Origin: Siminovitchia sp047228825
GTDB taxonomy: Bacteria; Bacillota; Bacilli; Bacillales; Bacillaceae_C
Length of the DNA: 64,000 nucleotides
NCBI RefSeq assembly: GCF_047228825.1
Contig: NZ_JBFEGN010000002.1
Location: forward strand, 152,002 to 216,001
Reading direction: 5' to 3'
Notes under the pieces: generated by a model
The model's database searches: none
The model's input: only the letters and a program-made list of their open reading frames with translations
Told to the model about the DNA's origin: nothing
Made by a program: the position numbers and the translations under genes
Shown: in pieces, positions 1 through 8,537 of the stretch
Layout of the letters: each line of letters begins with the position of its first letter
Numbering within the stretch: position 1 is the stretch's first letter

Positions 1-747
1 ATGAATAGGTTTAACCGCAAGAAGATAGTAATTCAGGAGCCGAAAGAATATAGTGATAGGATATTAGATGTGTTTAGTAAGGTTTATCACCCTGAATTTC
101 TTAAAGATAACATTAATGAGGAAGTTATGGATTTTTTTGAGATTTCCTACTATAATCGAGACTCTCGAATCACCATTCCGCATAGACACTGGAAGACAGG
201 CAAGATTATTGGAATCAAAGGTAGAGCAATAAGACAGGAAGATATTGACAACGGCTTTAAATATCTTCCTTTGATGATACAAGGGAAGCTATTTAATCAC
301 TCTAACTACTCTAATCTATACGGTCTGTGGCAGAATAAAGAAGCGATCAAAAGACTGAAGAAAGTGATTATATTTGAATCTGAAAAGAGTGTTCTTCAAT
401 GTGCGAGTTACTTTGGTATAAACAATAATTTTTCTGTTGCTTTATCAGGTAGAAACATATCGCAGTATCAAATTGATATCATACTTGGGCTAGGAGTGAA
501 CAAAGTTATACTGGCCATGGATAAGGAATATAACACTGTTGATAAAAGTCCTAAAGTGAAAAAACAGTTGGAGCGCGAGATAGAATTCATCTTAAGAATG
601 GGAAGAAGATTTTCTCCCTATGTTCAGACCTATACTTTGTTTGATAAGCACAATTTGTTAGGTTATAAAGAATCGCCTAGTGACCGTGGAAAGGATATTT
701 TGGTGAGTTTAATGGCTTCTAAACAGGAGATTTTAAACAAGGATTAA
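1..747 (+). CDS. DnaG-type DNA primase, Toprim part (probably 5' truncated by window edge)
   Basis: Seen: a Toprim-like core with the acidic motif FESEKS (Glu about residue 126) and an AMD segment with Asp about residue 174, as in DnaG-type primases. The usual N-terminal zinc ribbon (CxxC/CxxH) is missing. The frame is open from base 1, so the ATG at 1 may be an internal Met and the gene may begin upstream of the window. Role by family: RNA primer synthesis for phage replication, with the polymerase and RecJ-like exonuclease further on. It lies directly before a strong promoter, so it closes the preceding operon. Confidence 0.7.
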   Translation: MNRFNRKKIVIQEPKEYSDRILDVFSKVYHPEFLKDNINEEVMDFFEISYYNRDSRITIPHRHWKTGKIIGIKGRAIRQEDIDNGFKYLPLMIQGKLFNHSNYSNLYGLWQNKEAIKRLKKVIIFESEKSVLQCASYFGINNNFSVALSGRNISQYQIDIILGLGVNKVILAMDKEYNTVDKSPKVKKQLEREIEFILRMGRRFSPYVQTYTLFDKHNLLGYKESPSDRGKDILVSLMASKQEILNKD

Positions 748-760
748 AAATAACTTAAAA

Positions 761-782
761 TATATATATATATATATATATA
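761..782. repeat. (TA)11 dinucleotide tract
   Basis: Eleven consecutive TA repeats between the primase stop and the next promoter. It is probably a slippage-prone, easily melted spacer. I see no origin-like iterons around it. Confidence 0.9.
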
Positions 783-788
783 AATAAC

Positions 789-817
789 TTGACTCCACAA
801 CATGAATAACTTATAAT
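789..817 (+). promoter_or_regulatory. sigma-A-type promoter
   Basis: TTGACT, a 17-bp spacer and TATAAT, giving a near-consensus vegetative promoter about 45 bp before the next start codon. The spacer contains ACATGAATAACT, which also occurs in the promoter at 50064. The shared block could be an operator. Confidence 0.75.
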
Positions 818-861
818 CATATTTAACGAGTAAATAAATTGATTTATTGGAGGGAAATGAA

Positions 862-1800
862 ATGTGTGAACCGAGTAAAAGAACAGATATGATCATAGAT
901 GTTTTAAAAAGTAATAAAGGATACATCTTTACACTTCCATCATTAGGATATAACTCAAATAAATATTATAAGGTCAACGGAGAGAAGGTTGAGGCAGGTA
1001 GAACATACACAACTGAAACTGAACCAGCAATTGAAATTTATTCAACTCACTCAGTAAAAGTAAAAGCAAAAAGTTTAAATAACGAGCTGCCCGATCTTTC
1101 TATTGATGAATATGAAAAGGAAAAAGAAAGACTGGAATCTAAAAAAGAGTGGGATTCATATGGAGAATATAAGATTTTCAAAGACTTGGAAGATGAATAC
1201 AAATATAAAAAGTTTCTTAGAGATTATGAAATAATTACCAAGAAAGACGAGGAATATGTTCAAACACTGCAACTAAATATTATTAAAAAATTAGAGTCTG
1301 ACAACTCATTTATAACTTTACATAGACATATGGGAAAAGAAATCACATCACAGGCAGCTACATATGATCGTTGGGGTTTTTACAAGCATTACATAAGAAA
1401 GTATCTTAGAGATCAAGGGTTCGAAGATGAATCAGATAGTTTTAGCAATTCCGGTAAAGGAACATTTAAATTGTATGAGTATCATCAGGGCATGGTCAAC
1501 TTATTTATCGAAGGTAAACAACTGTTTGATATAAAAGTACATAGCTTTAGTGATGAACTTGATATTGTAGAAAAGAAATATGAAGAAGATAAAGCTTGGA
1601 TTGAAGATAAAATAAACAATTATATTCGCAATTCATATCAATTGCCGTCTGTTCAGGATGTTATTTCAAAGATGAAGCGGATTTTAGGATTTGTTCAGAG
1701 TATTGATTCTAAAGTTAAGACTTATGATGACTATAATGCTGCAATTAGAGAAATTAAAAGTTTTATTGCTGACTTGGAAGCAGGAAAATATTCAAAATAA
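862..1800 (+). CDS. phage protein of unknown function, 312 aa
   Basis: Not recognised. Start chosen at ATG 862 because TTGGAGGGA at 847-855 is an excellent ribosome-binding site; the in-frame TTG at 847 lies inside it. The N-terminal 70 residues look beta-rich. The middle and C-terminus are charged and helical (many Glu/Lys), with no transmembrane segment, signal peptide or Cys cluster. It is the first gene after the promoter at 789 and leads the transcription unit that holds the Thg1-like and RlaP-like genes, so a nucleic-acid-related role is possible but not shown. Confidence 0.75.
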   Translation: MCEPSKRTDMIIDVLKSNKGYIFTLPSLGYNSNKYYKVNGEKVEAGRTYTTETEPAIEIYSTHSVKVKAKSLNNELPDLSIDEYEKEKERLESKKEWDSYGEYKIFKDLEDEYKYKKFLRDYEIITKKDEEYVQTLQLNIIKKLESDNSFITLHRHMGKEITSQAATYDRWGFYKHYIRKYLRDQGFEDESDSFSNSGKGTFKLYEYHQGMVNLFIEGKQLFDIKVHSFSDELDIVEKKYEEDKAWIEDKINNYIRNSYQLPSVQDVISKMKRILGFVQSIDSKVKTYDDYNAAIREIKSFIADLEAGKYSK

Positions 1801-1828
1801 AATATGAGTTTTAATGGGAGGGTGAATA

Positions 1829-2548
1829 ATGGGATCATTTGGAGATAGAATGAAAGATTACGAGAATTCGTATAGGGTTAAACTTCCAAAAAGAATGCCA
1901 GTCATTATTCGGATTGATGGTAAGGCGTTTCGTACATACACAAGAGAAATGAAAAGGCCGTTTGATGAAGAATTAGTAAATGCATTTTGGGAAACATGTA
2001 AATATCTAGCTGAAAATATTATGGGGTGTAAATTGGTTTATCACCAATCTGATGAAATCAGTTTGCTACTGACTAATTACGATAAGCTCACAACTCAGTC
2101 ATGGTTTGATAATAATTTGCAAAAGATCGTATCTATCTCTGCTTCATTAGCCACAGCTAAGTTTAACGAGTTAATGAATAAAAAATATCCTATTGCGCTA
2201 TTTGATGCAAGAGCATGGGTTTTACCTCGTGATGAAGTTTGTAATTACTTCTTATGGAGACAGCAAGATGCCACTAAGAATAGTATTTCTATGGTTGCTC
2301 AGGCAAACTTTTCTCATAAGCAACTACAGGGATTAAATGGTAGTCAAATGCAAGATAAATTAATGTTAGAGAAAAATATAAATTGGAATGACCTTCCTAT
2401 CTGGCAAAAAAGAGGAGCCTGTATAACTAAACAACAATATCGAAAAGGTGAAGTAATTAGAAGTAGATGGGACGTTGATCATGAGACGCCAATTTTCTCT
2501 AAGGATAGAGAGTATATTGAAAAATATGTTTATCTGAGTGATCAATAA
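1829..2548 (+). CDS. Thg1-like tRNA 3'-5' polymerase (tRNA-His guanylyltransferase family)
   Basis: Recognised from the N-terminal GDRMKDYE and the catalytic palm motifs RIDGKAFR (Asp about residue 30) and HQSDEIS (Asp75-Glu76), the metal-binding carboxylates of Thg1 enzymes. Length 239 aa fits Thg1-like proteins. These enzymes add nucleotides in the 3' to 5' direction, using tRNA as template; bacterial and phage versions mainly repair truncated 5' ends of tRNAs. ATG 1829 follows GGGAGGGTG closely. The next gene is a nucleotidyltransferase of the RlaP type, which supports an RNA-repair role. Confidence 0.88.
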   Translation: MGSFGDRMKDYENSYRVKLPKRMPVIIRIDGKAFRTYTREMKRPFDEELVNAFWETCKYLAENIMGCKLVYHQSDEISLLLTNYDKLTTQSWFDNNLQKIVSISASLATAKFNELMNKKYPIALFDARAWVLPRDEVCNYFLWRQQDATKNSISMVAQANFSHKQLQGLNGSQMQDKLMLEKNINWNDLPIWQKRGACITKQQYRKGEVIRSRWDVDHETPIFSKDREYIEKYVYLSDQ

Positions 2549-2581
2549 AAAATAAATATAAAATGAAAGGCAGTAAACTAC

Positions 2582-3343
2582 ATGCACAATATTAACTTTA
2601 AAGATTCTAATTTAGACTGGCTAGAAGATCGAACAATTATCTTAGCACCTACAGGAAGTCATGCATACGGTACAAATGTAGAGACTTCAGATGAAGATTA
2701 CAAAGGAGTATGTATTCCACCTATTGATTACTATTTAGGATTAAACTCTTTCAACGAATACAATACAAGTGGTGGAAAGAATTTTAAGAACACTAAAGAT
2801 GATGTAGATGTGAATATCATTCATGTTAATAAATTTGTAAAAGATGCTATGCAAGGTGTTCCTAATAATATTGAAATTCTCTTTGTAAGAAAAGAAGACT
2901 ATTTGAAAACTACAGACTTAGGTAAAATCTTGATTGATAACCGTCACTTATTTTTATCAAAACAGATTAAAAACAAATTTGGCGGATATGCGTACTCACA
3001 AATTCAGAAGCTAAAAAATAAAAAGTCTAATGGTACTGGTAGAACAGACTTGATCGATAGCTATGGTTATGACACAAAATTCTTCGCTCATAGTATCAGA
3101 TTGCTTACAAGTGCTATTGAAATATTAGAGACAGGTGATTTTAGCACATTCCGTCCTAATAGACAGTTGCTGCTTGACTGTAGAAATGGAAAGTATTCAT
3201 TCGAAGAGGCACTTGAAATGGTTGAAATGTATGATAACGAATTAAAGGTTACTCTGGAAAAATCAGAGCTTCCTAAAACGCCTGATTATCACAAGATTAA
3301 TAGTTTACTAATTGAAATTAATAAAGAAGGTTTATCATTATAA
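2582..3343 (+). CDS. RlaP-type predicted nucleotidyltransferase (pol beta superfamily)
   Basis: The N-terminal 50 residues carry the pol-beta fold signature: GSHAYG (the G-S motif), then TSDEDYKG with two carboxylates, and a third acidic strand DDVDVN. This is the pattern of the COG3541/RlaP predicted nucleotidyltransferases (253 aa, usual size). Family knowledge: RlaP members occur with RNA ligases and RNA-repair enzymes. Here it sits 33 bp after a Thg1-like enzyme. A direct role in tRNA end repair is inference; a nucleotide- or DNA-directed transferase is the alternative. Confidence 0.75.
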   Translation: MHNINFKDSNLDWLEDRTIILAPTGSHAYGTNVETSDEDYKGVCIPPIDYYLGLNSFNEYNTSGGKNFKNTKDDVDVNIIHVNKFVKDAMQGVPNNIEILFVRKEDYLKTTDLGKILIDNRHLFLSKQIKNKFGGYAYSQIQKLKNKKSNGTGRTDLIDSYGYDTKFFAHSIRLLTSAIEILETGDFSTFRPNRQLLLDCRNGKYSFEEALEMVEMYDNELKVTLEKSELPKTPDYHKINSLLIEINKEGLSL

Positions 3344-3407
3344 AAAAATGTTAAGCCCTTCAAAAATAAAATAAATTGAAACTAAAGCCCAATAGGAGAT
3401 GAATGAA

Positions 3408-5450
3408 ATGGAATTCAAAAACTTTAAAAAAGCATTGCAGGAAAATTTTAATGAAATGTCAGCAGATGTGAATCATTTATTTGAAGTGGAGTTAGACAAA
3501 GATGAGCTATGGGATTTATACTTAGACAGCTTTCCAGAGGGAACTAATGAAATATATAGAGAAAGAAGAGAGTATGATTGCAGTTGCTGTAAACAATTTA
3601 TCAAGAGCATTGGGAATGTAGTGGTTATTAAGAATAATAAATTTAAAACTATATGGGATTTTGAAACAAACAGTACAAAATTTCAACCTGTCGTAGATGC
3701 TTTATCTAATTATGTAAAGTCAAAAATAATATCAGATGTCTGGGTAAATAAATTTAATAAATTAGGTACTGACAGAAATTATGAGCACTTAGACAACGGA
3801 GATGTTATGACATGGGAACACTTTTACTTAGAACTGCCAAGCAAATTTGTTGATAGAAGCAGCAGATCGGAGGCAGAGATTAGAGGTGGACTTAGAGATA
3901 CGAGAAATGTTTTTAAAAGATCACTAGAGGAAATTACAGAAGAAAGTCTACTTACTGTACTAGAACTTATCTCCCAAAATTCATTATATAAAGGTGAAGA
4001 GTGGAAAGGTGTATTAAATGAATTTCTTAAGTTTAAAAAAGAATTTGATGAATTACAAACAGAAACAGAAAAAGAGAATTACACTTGGGAACAGTCTGTG
4101 AAAATTGGTGGAGCAATAGGTAGGATTAGAAATCATAGTATCGGAACCTTATTAGTCAATATTAGTGAGGGCATGGATTTAGATACAGCAGTTAGGAAAT
4201 ATGAAGTAATTGTAGCTCCTGAAAACTATAAGCGATCTAAACCTATCTATACAAAAAGAATGTTAGAGGATGCCAAGAAGACAATTGAAGAGTTAGGATA
4301 CATGGACTCTCTAAACCGTAGACATGCCACATTAGATGACATTACAGTAAATAACATTTTGTTTTCAAACAAAGACTCTGCAAAAAGAATCAATGGGATG
4401 GACGTATTTGAAGAGATGGCTAACGAGGTTTCACTTAACCTAAAGCAATTTTCGAGAGTAGATGAAATTTCAATTGATAGTTTCGTAGAAAATGTATTAC
4501 CAACAGCAAAAGAGATTGAAGTGCTTCTTGAAAATAAACATTCAAATAATATGGTTTCATTAATTGCACCTGAAAATAAAGATAGTAAAACTATGTTCAA
4601 ATGGAATAACGGATTCAGTTGGGCATATTCAGGAAATATGACTGATAGCAGCATGAAAGAGAACGTGAAATCTGCTGGTGGAAATGTTGAAGGAGTATTA
4701 AGGTTCTCGATCCAATGGAATGATGATGAATACAATCCGAACGATTTTGACGCACACTGCGTAGAACCAAACGGAAATGAAATATATTACAGCAATAAAC
4801 ACAACTATCAAACTACTGGACAATTAGATGTTGACATTATTAATCCAAGAAGAGGAACCCCTGCTGTCGAAAACATTACTTGGGCTAATAAAAACAAAAT
4901 GAAAACAGGAAAGTATGAGTTTTTTGTTAGGAATTATAGTCATAATGGTGGCAGAAGTGGCTTTAAAGCAGAGATTGAATTTGATGGTCAGATTTACACC
5001 TTTGAATACAATAAAGAACTAAGACATAAGGAAAATGTAGTAGTTGCTGAAGTTACTTTTGATGGAGACAACTTCACTATTAAAGAAAAATTACCTTCAA
5101 ATGTATCATCGAAAGAAATATGGAATTTAAAAACAAATCAATTTGTACCTGTTTCAGTGATGATGTATTCACCGAATTATTGGGACGAGCAACAAGGGAT
5201 TGGAAATCGACATTACTTTTTTATGCTAAAAGACTGTATTAATCCAGAATCACCGAATGGTTTTTATAATGAGTTTTTGAAGGAAGATTTAGTAAAGCAT
5301 AGAAAAGTGTTTGAAGCATTAGGGGCAAAAATGTCAGTAAAAGGAGTTGATGATCAGTTATCTGGAATTGGATTTTCTTCAACTAAAAGAAATGAATTAG
5401 TAGTCAAGGTTAAAGGAAATGCAGAGCGAGTATTAAAAGTAAAAATATAA
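3408..5450 (+). CDS. large phage protein with a DUF2135/YfaP-like segment
   Basis: Start chosen at ATG 3408 rather than 3399, because GGAG at 3395-3398 abuts the first ATG but is well spaced from the second (680 aa). The N-terminus is acidic and has a CSCCK cluster near residue 58. The middle is helical. Residues about 430-540 contain DFDAHCVEPNG, a Gly/Asn-rich stretch, LDVDIINP and VENITW, the pattern of beta-sandwich DUF2135/YfaP-like domains found in phage and vWA-associated proteins. No membrane segment. Function unknown; a C-terminal Lys-rich tail follows the domain. Confidence 0.7.
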   Translation: MEFKNFKKALQENFNEMSADVNHLFEVELDKDELWDLYLDSFPEGTNEIYRERREYDCSCCKQFIKSIGNVVVIKNNKFKTIWDFETNSTKFQPVVDALSNYVKSKIISDVWVNKFNKLGTDRNYEHLDNGDVMTWEHFYLELPSKFVDRSSRSEAEIRGGLRDTRNVFKRSLEEITEESLLTVLELISQNSLYKGEEWKGVLNEFLKFKKEFDELQTETEKENYTWEQSVKIGGAIGRIRNHSIGTLLVNISEGMDLDTAVRKYEVIVAPENYKRSKPIYTKRMLEDAKKTIEELGYMDSLNRRHATLDDITVNNILFSNKDSAKRINGMDVFEEMANEVSLNLKQFSRVDEISIDSFVENVLPTAKEIEVLLENKHSNNMVSLIAPENKDSKTMFKWNNGFSWAYSGNMTDSSMKENVKSAGGNVEGVLRFSIQWNDDEYNPNDFDAHCVEPNGNEIYYSNKHNYQTTGQLDVDIINPRRGTPAVENITWANKNKMKTGKYEFFVRNYSHNGGRSGFKAEIEFDGQIYTFEYNKELRHKENVVVAEVTFDGDNFTIKEKLPSNVSSKEIWNLKTNQFVPVSVMMYSPNYWDEQQGIGNRHYFFMLKDCINPESPNGFYNEFLKEDLVKHRKVFEALGAKMSVKGVDDQLSGIGFSSTKRNELVVKVKGNAERVLKVKI

Positions 5451-5488
5451 TAATAAATTAAATTATAAAAGAGGAGAAGTGATTAATT

Positions 5489-5878
5489 ATGGCAAACAAT
5501 AATTTATTTGAGGTAGCAACAAAAACAAAAATGAGATTTCCATTTAGAGGACTAATCTCAGTAGAAGACCTGTGGGATCTTTCTCTGCAAAACTTAGATC
5601 AAGTCTTTAAGGTTTTAAACTCTGAGTTAAAGCAAGTGAATGAGGAAAGTTTGCTCAACACTAAAACAAAAGAAGATAAAGAATTAGATGTAAAAATTAA
5701 AATAGTGAAACATATCGTAAAAGTTAAATTGGAAGAAGAAGAGTCAAGACAGCAAGCTAAAGTTAAGAAAGAGCAGAAGCAACGAATCATGGAAATCCTA
5801 TCTCAAAAACAAGATGAAAGTCTACAAAACAAATCAATTGAAGAGCTTAAGGCTCTGCTTGAAGAGGTGGATAACTAA
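5489..5878 (+). CDS. phage protein, coiled-coil, unknown function
   Basis: 129 aa. The N-terminal 50 residues (FPFRGLISVEDLWDLS) look like a small globular head. The remainder is a long Glu/Lys/Gln-rich helix, probably a coiled coil. ATG 5489 has GAGGAGAAGTG upstream. It follows the 680-aa protein by 38 bp and is probably co-transcribed. I recall similar head-plus-coil proteins as conserved hypotheticals in Bacillus phages, but assign no function. Confidence 0.7.
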   Translation: MANNNLFEVATKTKMRFPFRGLISVEDLWDLSLQNLDQVFKVLNSELKQVNEESLLNTKTKEDKELDVKIKIVKHIVKVKLEEEESRQQAKVKKEQKQRIMEILSQKQDESLQNKSIEELKALLEEVDN

Positions 5879-5885
5879 GTTTAAA

Positions 5886-5904
5886 AGGGGAGATATTCTC
5901 CCCT
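5886..5904 (+). terminator. perfect hairpin, possible terminator
   Basis: AGGGGAGA and TCTCCCCT are exact reverse complements around a 3-nt loop, just after the stop codon. No T-run follows, so intrinsic termination is uncertain; it may instead protect the mRNA 3' end. Confidence 0.45.
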
Positions 5905-5946
5905 ACTTCAATAAAGTATGAATTTAATTGGAAGGAGAGATTATAG

Positions 5947-6609
5947 ATAAAAATATGCGTTGACTGTAATATAAGTAAACCTTTAGATGATTTTTACTCT
6001 CAAAAGAAGCATAGTAAAAAGAGAGGTGATTATATATACTACCAACCTTATTGTAAAGAATGTGCCTACGTAAGAAGTAGAAAGTGGCAACTAGATAATC
6101 ACGAATACTTTTTACAATATAAACATGAATACAACAAAAGAGACAGGATTGAAAGACCGTACAGGCGTGAATATGATAGAAGACATGCCAGAAACCAAAA
6201 AGAAAGTGGATACACAAAAGCATACTATGAGAAAAATAAAGAATATTTAATGGAGTACCATAGAAAGAGAAGGATGCACAAGTCACATGAAATCAGTGAA
6301 GAAGAATGGCTGTTGTGTAAACAATACTTTAACAGCTCATGTGCATATTGTGGCCTTCATGAAGATGATCATTACATAATTTACGCAGGAGCGCCGAAGA
6401 AAACGGACTTACATAAAGAACATGTAGACCATGATGGCAGTAACAAAATAGATAACTGTGTGCCGTCTTGTCAGACATGCAACTCTAAGAAATGGGCGTT
6501 TACCTTAGATGAATGGTACACAGAAGAAAATGAACACTATTCCGAAGAAAGATTAAATAAAATATTAAGATGGACAGAAAAAGACCATAAACTTGCTATA
6601 GTCAAATAA
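5947..6609 (+). CDS. free-standing HNH homing endonuclease (AUA start)
   Basis: About 220 aa. The N-terminus has a zinc ribbon (CVDC ... CKEC) and a YRREYDRRHARN-type basic middle. The C-terminal HNH has AYCG, KEHVDHDG, CVPSCQTCN and KK. Cys pairs and the HVDH core are intact. It is a paralogue of the gene at 25649. No ATG, GTG or TTG can precede the zinc ribbon: TAG at 5944 closes the frame, and AAGGAGAG at 5932-5939 is ideally spaced for ATA 5947. Using the first ATG (6250) would remove the ribbon. It is a likely mobile endonuclease that spreads between phages. Confidence 0.8.
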   Translation: MKICVDCNISKPLDDFYSQKKHSKKRGDYIYYQPYCKECAYVRSRKWQLDNHEYFLQYKHEYNKRDRIERPYRREYDRRHARNQKESGYTKAYYEKNKEYLMEYHRKRRMHKSHEISEEEWLLCKQYFNSSCAYCGLHEDDHYIIYAGAPKKTDLHKEHVDHDGSNKIDNCVPSCQTCNSKKWAFTLDEWYTEENEHYSEERLNKILRWTEKDHKLAIVK

Positions 6610-6628
6610 TAAAAGGGAGCGATGTTGT

Positions 6629-6808
6629 GTGTACTACGTTTACGAGTCCCATCTTTCAGGTGAAGCCTATGTATCGTTTGATCAAAAAGAATACGAAGAA
6701 TTGTATTGTGAGCAGTGTGGAGACTCTGATTGGGAGCTTGATGCCTTTGAAACGGTAGAAGAGGCGGAGGAGTTCGCCAAGAGGTTTAATGATGGTGAAA
6801 TAGACTGA
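6629..6808 (+). CDS. small acidic protein with CxxC
   Basis: 59 aa, GTG start with GGGAG nine bases upstream. Contains YCEQCGD and many Glu/Asp residues. Not recognised. The Cys pair alone cannot build a full zinc site. The tight gap to the HNH gene suggests co-transcription. Confidence 0.6.
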   Translation: MYYVYESHLSGEAYVSFDQKEYEELYCEQCGDSDWELDAFETVEEAEEFAKRFNDGEID

Positions 6809-6811
6809 CCA

Positions 6812-6831
6812 AATAAAAACACAGTTTTATC
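6812..6831. repeat. intergenic dyad (AATAAAA-N6-TTTTATC)
   Basis: Copy of the 20-bp dyad found in about 27 gaps of this phage; the right edge is 18 bp before the start at 6849. Confidence 0.7.
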
Positions 6832-6848
6832 AGAAAGGAAGATTGTCT

Positions 6849-7079
6849 TTGCTTGATAGATTATTTGATGCACAATGTAAAATTATAGAAGATCCAGAAG
6901 TTAATCTTGAAATAAAACTATTACTGATACTGGAGTTATCCTATAATGGTGAAATTAGTCTAGCAAAAGCCAAGGAGCTATGTAGTGAAGTTGGATTGTT
7001 TTCTGAGTACTACATGGCTGTAGATGATAAAGCAACGAGTCTCGTCAAGAATGTTCTTGAGAACAGCAAGAATAGATAG
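6849..7079 (+). CDS. small phage protein, unknown function
   Basis: 76 aa from TTG 6849. AAGGAAG at 6836-6841 is spaced correctly for this codon and too close to the earlier TTG at 6843. Mostly helical and Leu/Glu-rich with one Cys pair of distant residues; no motif recognised. Confidence 0.65.
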   Translation: MLDRLFDAQCKIIEDPEVNLEIKLLLILELSYNGEISLAKAKELCSEVGLFSEYYMAVDDKATSLVKNVLENSKNR

Positions 7080-7117
7080 AAGTACAAATATATTGTGAAA
7101 TTCTAGGAGTGAGAAAA

Positions 7118-7282
7118 ATGAAGGTTAAAGAACTAATTGCAGAATTAGAGATTCGTAATCCAGAATCAAGAGTATTTGTTCTTGACGATGAAGGAGATAA
7201 AGCAAGAGTTCATAAATTATATCGCATAGAGGATGATAGACCAAAACATCAACAAGATGTTCTTATAATGCATAAGATTTAG
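7118..7282 (+). CDS. small phage protein, unknown function
   Basis: 54 aa, ATG with TAGGAGTGAG upstream. Pattern: a helix followed by beta strands (FVLDDEG, DVLIMHKI). The composition fits a small alpha/beta domain. No family recognised. Confidence 0.6.
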   Translation: MKVKELIAELEIRNPESRVFVLDDEGDKARVHKLYRIEDDRPKHQQDVLIMHKI

Positions 7283-7317
7283 CATGAAATTACTATTTCA
7301 ATAGGTAGGTGAAGATA

Positions 7318-7578
7318 GTGGAAGATAAAAAGCTACTGGGAGAGTGGAGCGACACTATAAATGCTTTTTGGTTCGGTGCTAACAACTGTGAATGGATTGC
7401 CTGGAAAGGATCGCATCAAGTTTTTGTTTACCCATGTGATGAACATCCAAATCCCCCTAGTCAAATTATACAGCATAGTAACCGGATAGAATCACTAGAG
7501 GATTTTACGGAAGCAATTTACAATGGCAATTTATATGAGCCTGAATATAAACAAGTGAAGAAGCATTGGGAGAATTAG
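7318..7578 (+). CDS. small phage protein, unknown function
   Basis: 86 aa from GTG 7318, with AGGTAGGTGA upstream. Rich in aromatic residues (FWFGANNCEWIAWKG) and probably globular and soluble. Not recognised. Confidence 0.6.
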   Translation: MEDKKLLGEWSDTINAFWFGANNCEWIAWKGSHQVFVYPCDEHPNPPSQIIQHSNRIESLEDFTEAIYNGNLYEPEYKQVKKHWEN

Positions 7579-7612
7579 TGGAATAAATGCAAGAAAGGAG
7601 AAATCTCGTATT

Positions 7613-7810
7613 ATGGATGTTGAAGCAAAAAACAACCAACAATTAAGAAGATTAGTAATTAATCTAGGTTATGAAATTAGTGGCCTTATAGATCACGGAG
7701 AATATTTTTATGACTTAGAGGAGCTTAATGATTTTTGTGCTACATTAGATAAACTTAAAAACGCTGCTCGTGAATACTATATTTCAAACCAAGAGGAAAT
7801 TGATGAGTGA
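7613..7810 (+). CDS. small helical phage protein
   Basis: 65 aa, ATG with AAAGGAGAA upstream. Two predicted helices and an acidic C-terminus (NQEEIDE). No motif recognised. Confidence 0.6.
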   Translation: MDVEAKNNQQLRRLVINLGYEISGLIDHGEYFYDLEELNDFCATLDKLKNAAREYYISNQEEIDE

Positions 7811-7822
7811 TATAAAAAACAT

Positions 7823-7842
7823 AATAAATGAGTTCTTTTATT
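7823..7842. repeat. intergenic dyad (AATAAAT-N6-TTTTATT)
   Basis: Dyad copy; right edge 20 bp before the ATG at 7862. Confidence 0.7.
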
Positions 7843-7861
7843 TATAAACGGAGGGATAGAG

Positions 7862-8098
7862 ATGAACAAAAATAACACAAAATATGTAGTTGAATTTACG
7901 TATGATGGGAACGAAAAATATTCAATGGAGTTTGAGAATAGGGAACATGCAGTTGATTTTTATAGTAGTTTAGAGGAAGGAAATACTACCAGTGTTTCAT
8001 TACAAGAGATAACTAGTATTATGGCTTGTTTAAAGATTGGAGAAGTAGGCAGCCTACCAGAGGAAGCAGGGATTAAGAATAGCATATTATTTTATTAG
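7862..8098 (+). CDS. small phage protein, unknown function
   Basis: 78 aa. Starts as a beta hairpin (KYVVEFTYDG, YSMEFENREHAVDFYSSL), resembling small modulators that fold beta-beta-alpha. ATG has a GGAGGGATAG binding site. Not recognised. Confidence 0.65.
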   Translation: MNKNNTKYVVEFTYDGNEKYSMEFENREHAVDFYSSLEEGNTTSVSLQEITSIMACLKIGEVGSLPEEAGIKNSILFY

Positions 8099-8108
8099 GA
8101 TGGTGAAA

Positions 8109-8498
8109 ATGAAAAAGTGGAAGGTGAGTAGAGAATTAGGTTTAGCTATTGACGCTGCTATAGAAGAGTTTGGTCTAGAAGGAGTATTGGACGCTCCAAA
8201 GCATTTTGATAAATGGAGTAATGATTGCGAGTACTTAAACAACATTGACACGTTCACATTAGCAAAATATATTATTGAAGGATATGAGTATCCTAAGACA
8301 AAAGAAGAATTAATTGATGAATTTATTAGCTGGTTAGCAGATTACAATTTGAATGTTCAATATCCAACTAAAAAGAGCAGTTATCGTAAAGGTAGAAGAG
8401 ATACCTTGGAAGAGATCGAGAAAAAATTAGTTGATTTAAAATTAATAAATGAAATCAATATTACCAGTGGTAGAGACGGAGGCATTCATTATAATTAA
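8109..8498 (+). CDS. phage protein, unknown function
   Basis: 129 aa from ATG 8109; an in-frame ATG at 8100 lies closer to the previous stop and has no clear binding site. The N-terminal half is globular. A C-terminal segment reads YRKGRRDTLEEIEKKLVDL, a helix that might bind nucleic acid or a partner. No assignment. Confidence 0.65.
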   Translation: MKKWKVSRELGLAIDAAIEEFGLEGVLDAPKHFDKWSNDCEYLNNIDTFTLAKYIIEGYEYPKTKEELIDEFISWLADYNLNVQYPTKKSSYRKGRRDTLEEIEKKLVDLKLINEINITSGRDGGIHYN

Positions 8499-8509
8499 AT
8501 TGATTTGAG

Positions 8510-8527
8510 ATAAATTATTTCTTTTAT
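8510..8527. repeat. intergenic dyad (ATAAAT-N6-TTTTAT)
   Basis: Short copy of the dyad directly before the TnpB gene at 8538. Confidence 0.6.
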
Positions 8528-8537
8528 AGGGAGTGGG

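Noticed and set aside
761..782. (TA)11 tract as a replication origin
   Set aside because: No iterons, DnaA boxes or initiator gene nearby.
4247..4735. 162-aa minus-strand frame inside the 680-aa gene
   Set aside because: Shadow of the conserved plus-strand protein; composition unlike a real gene.
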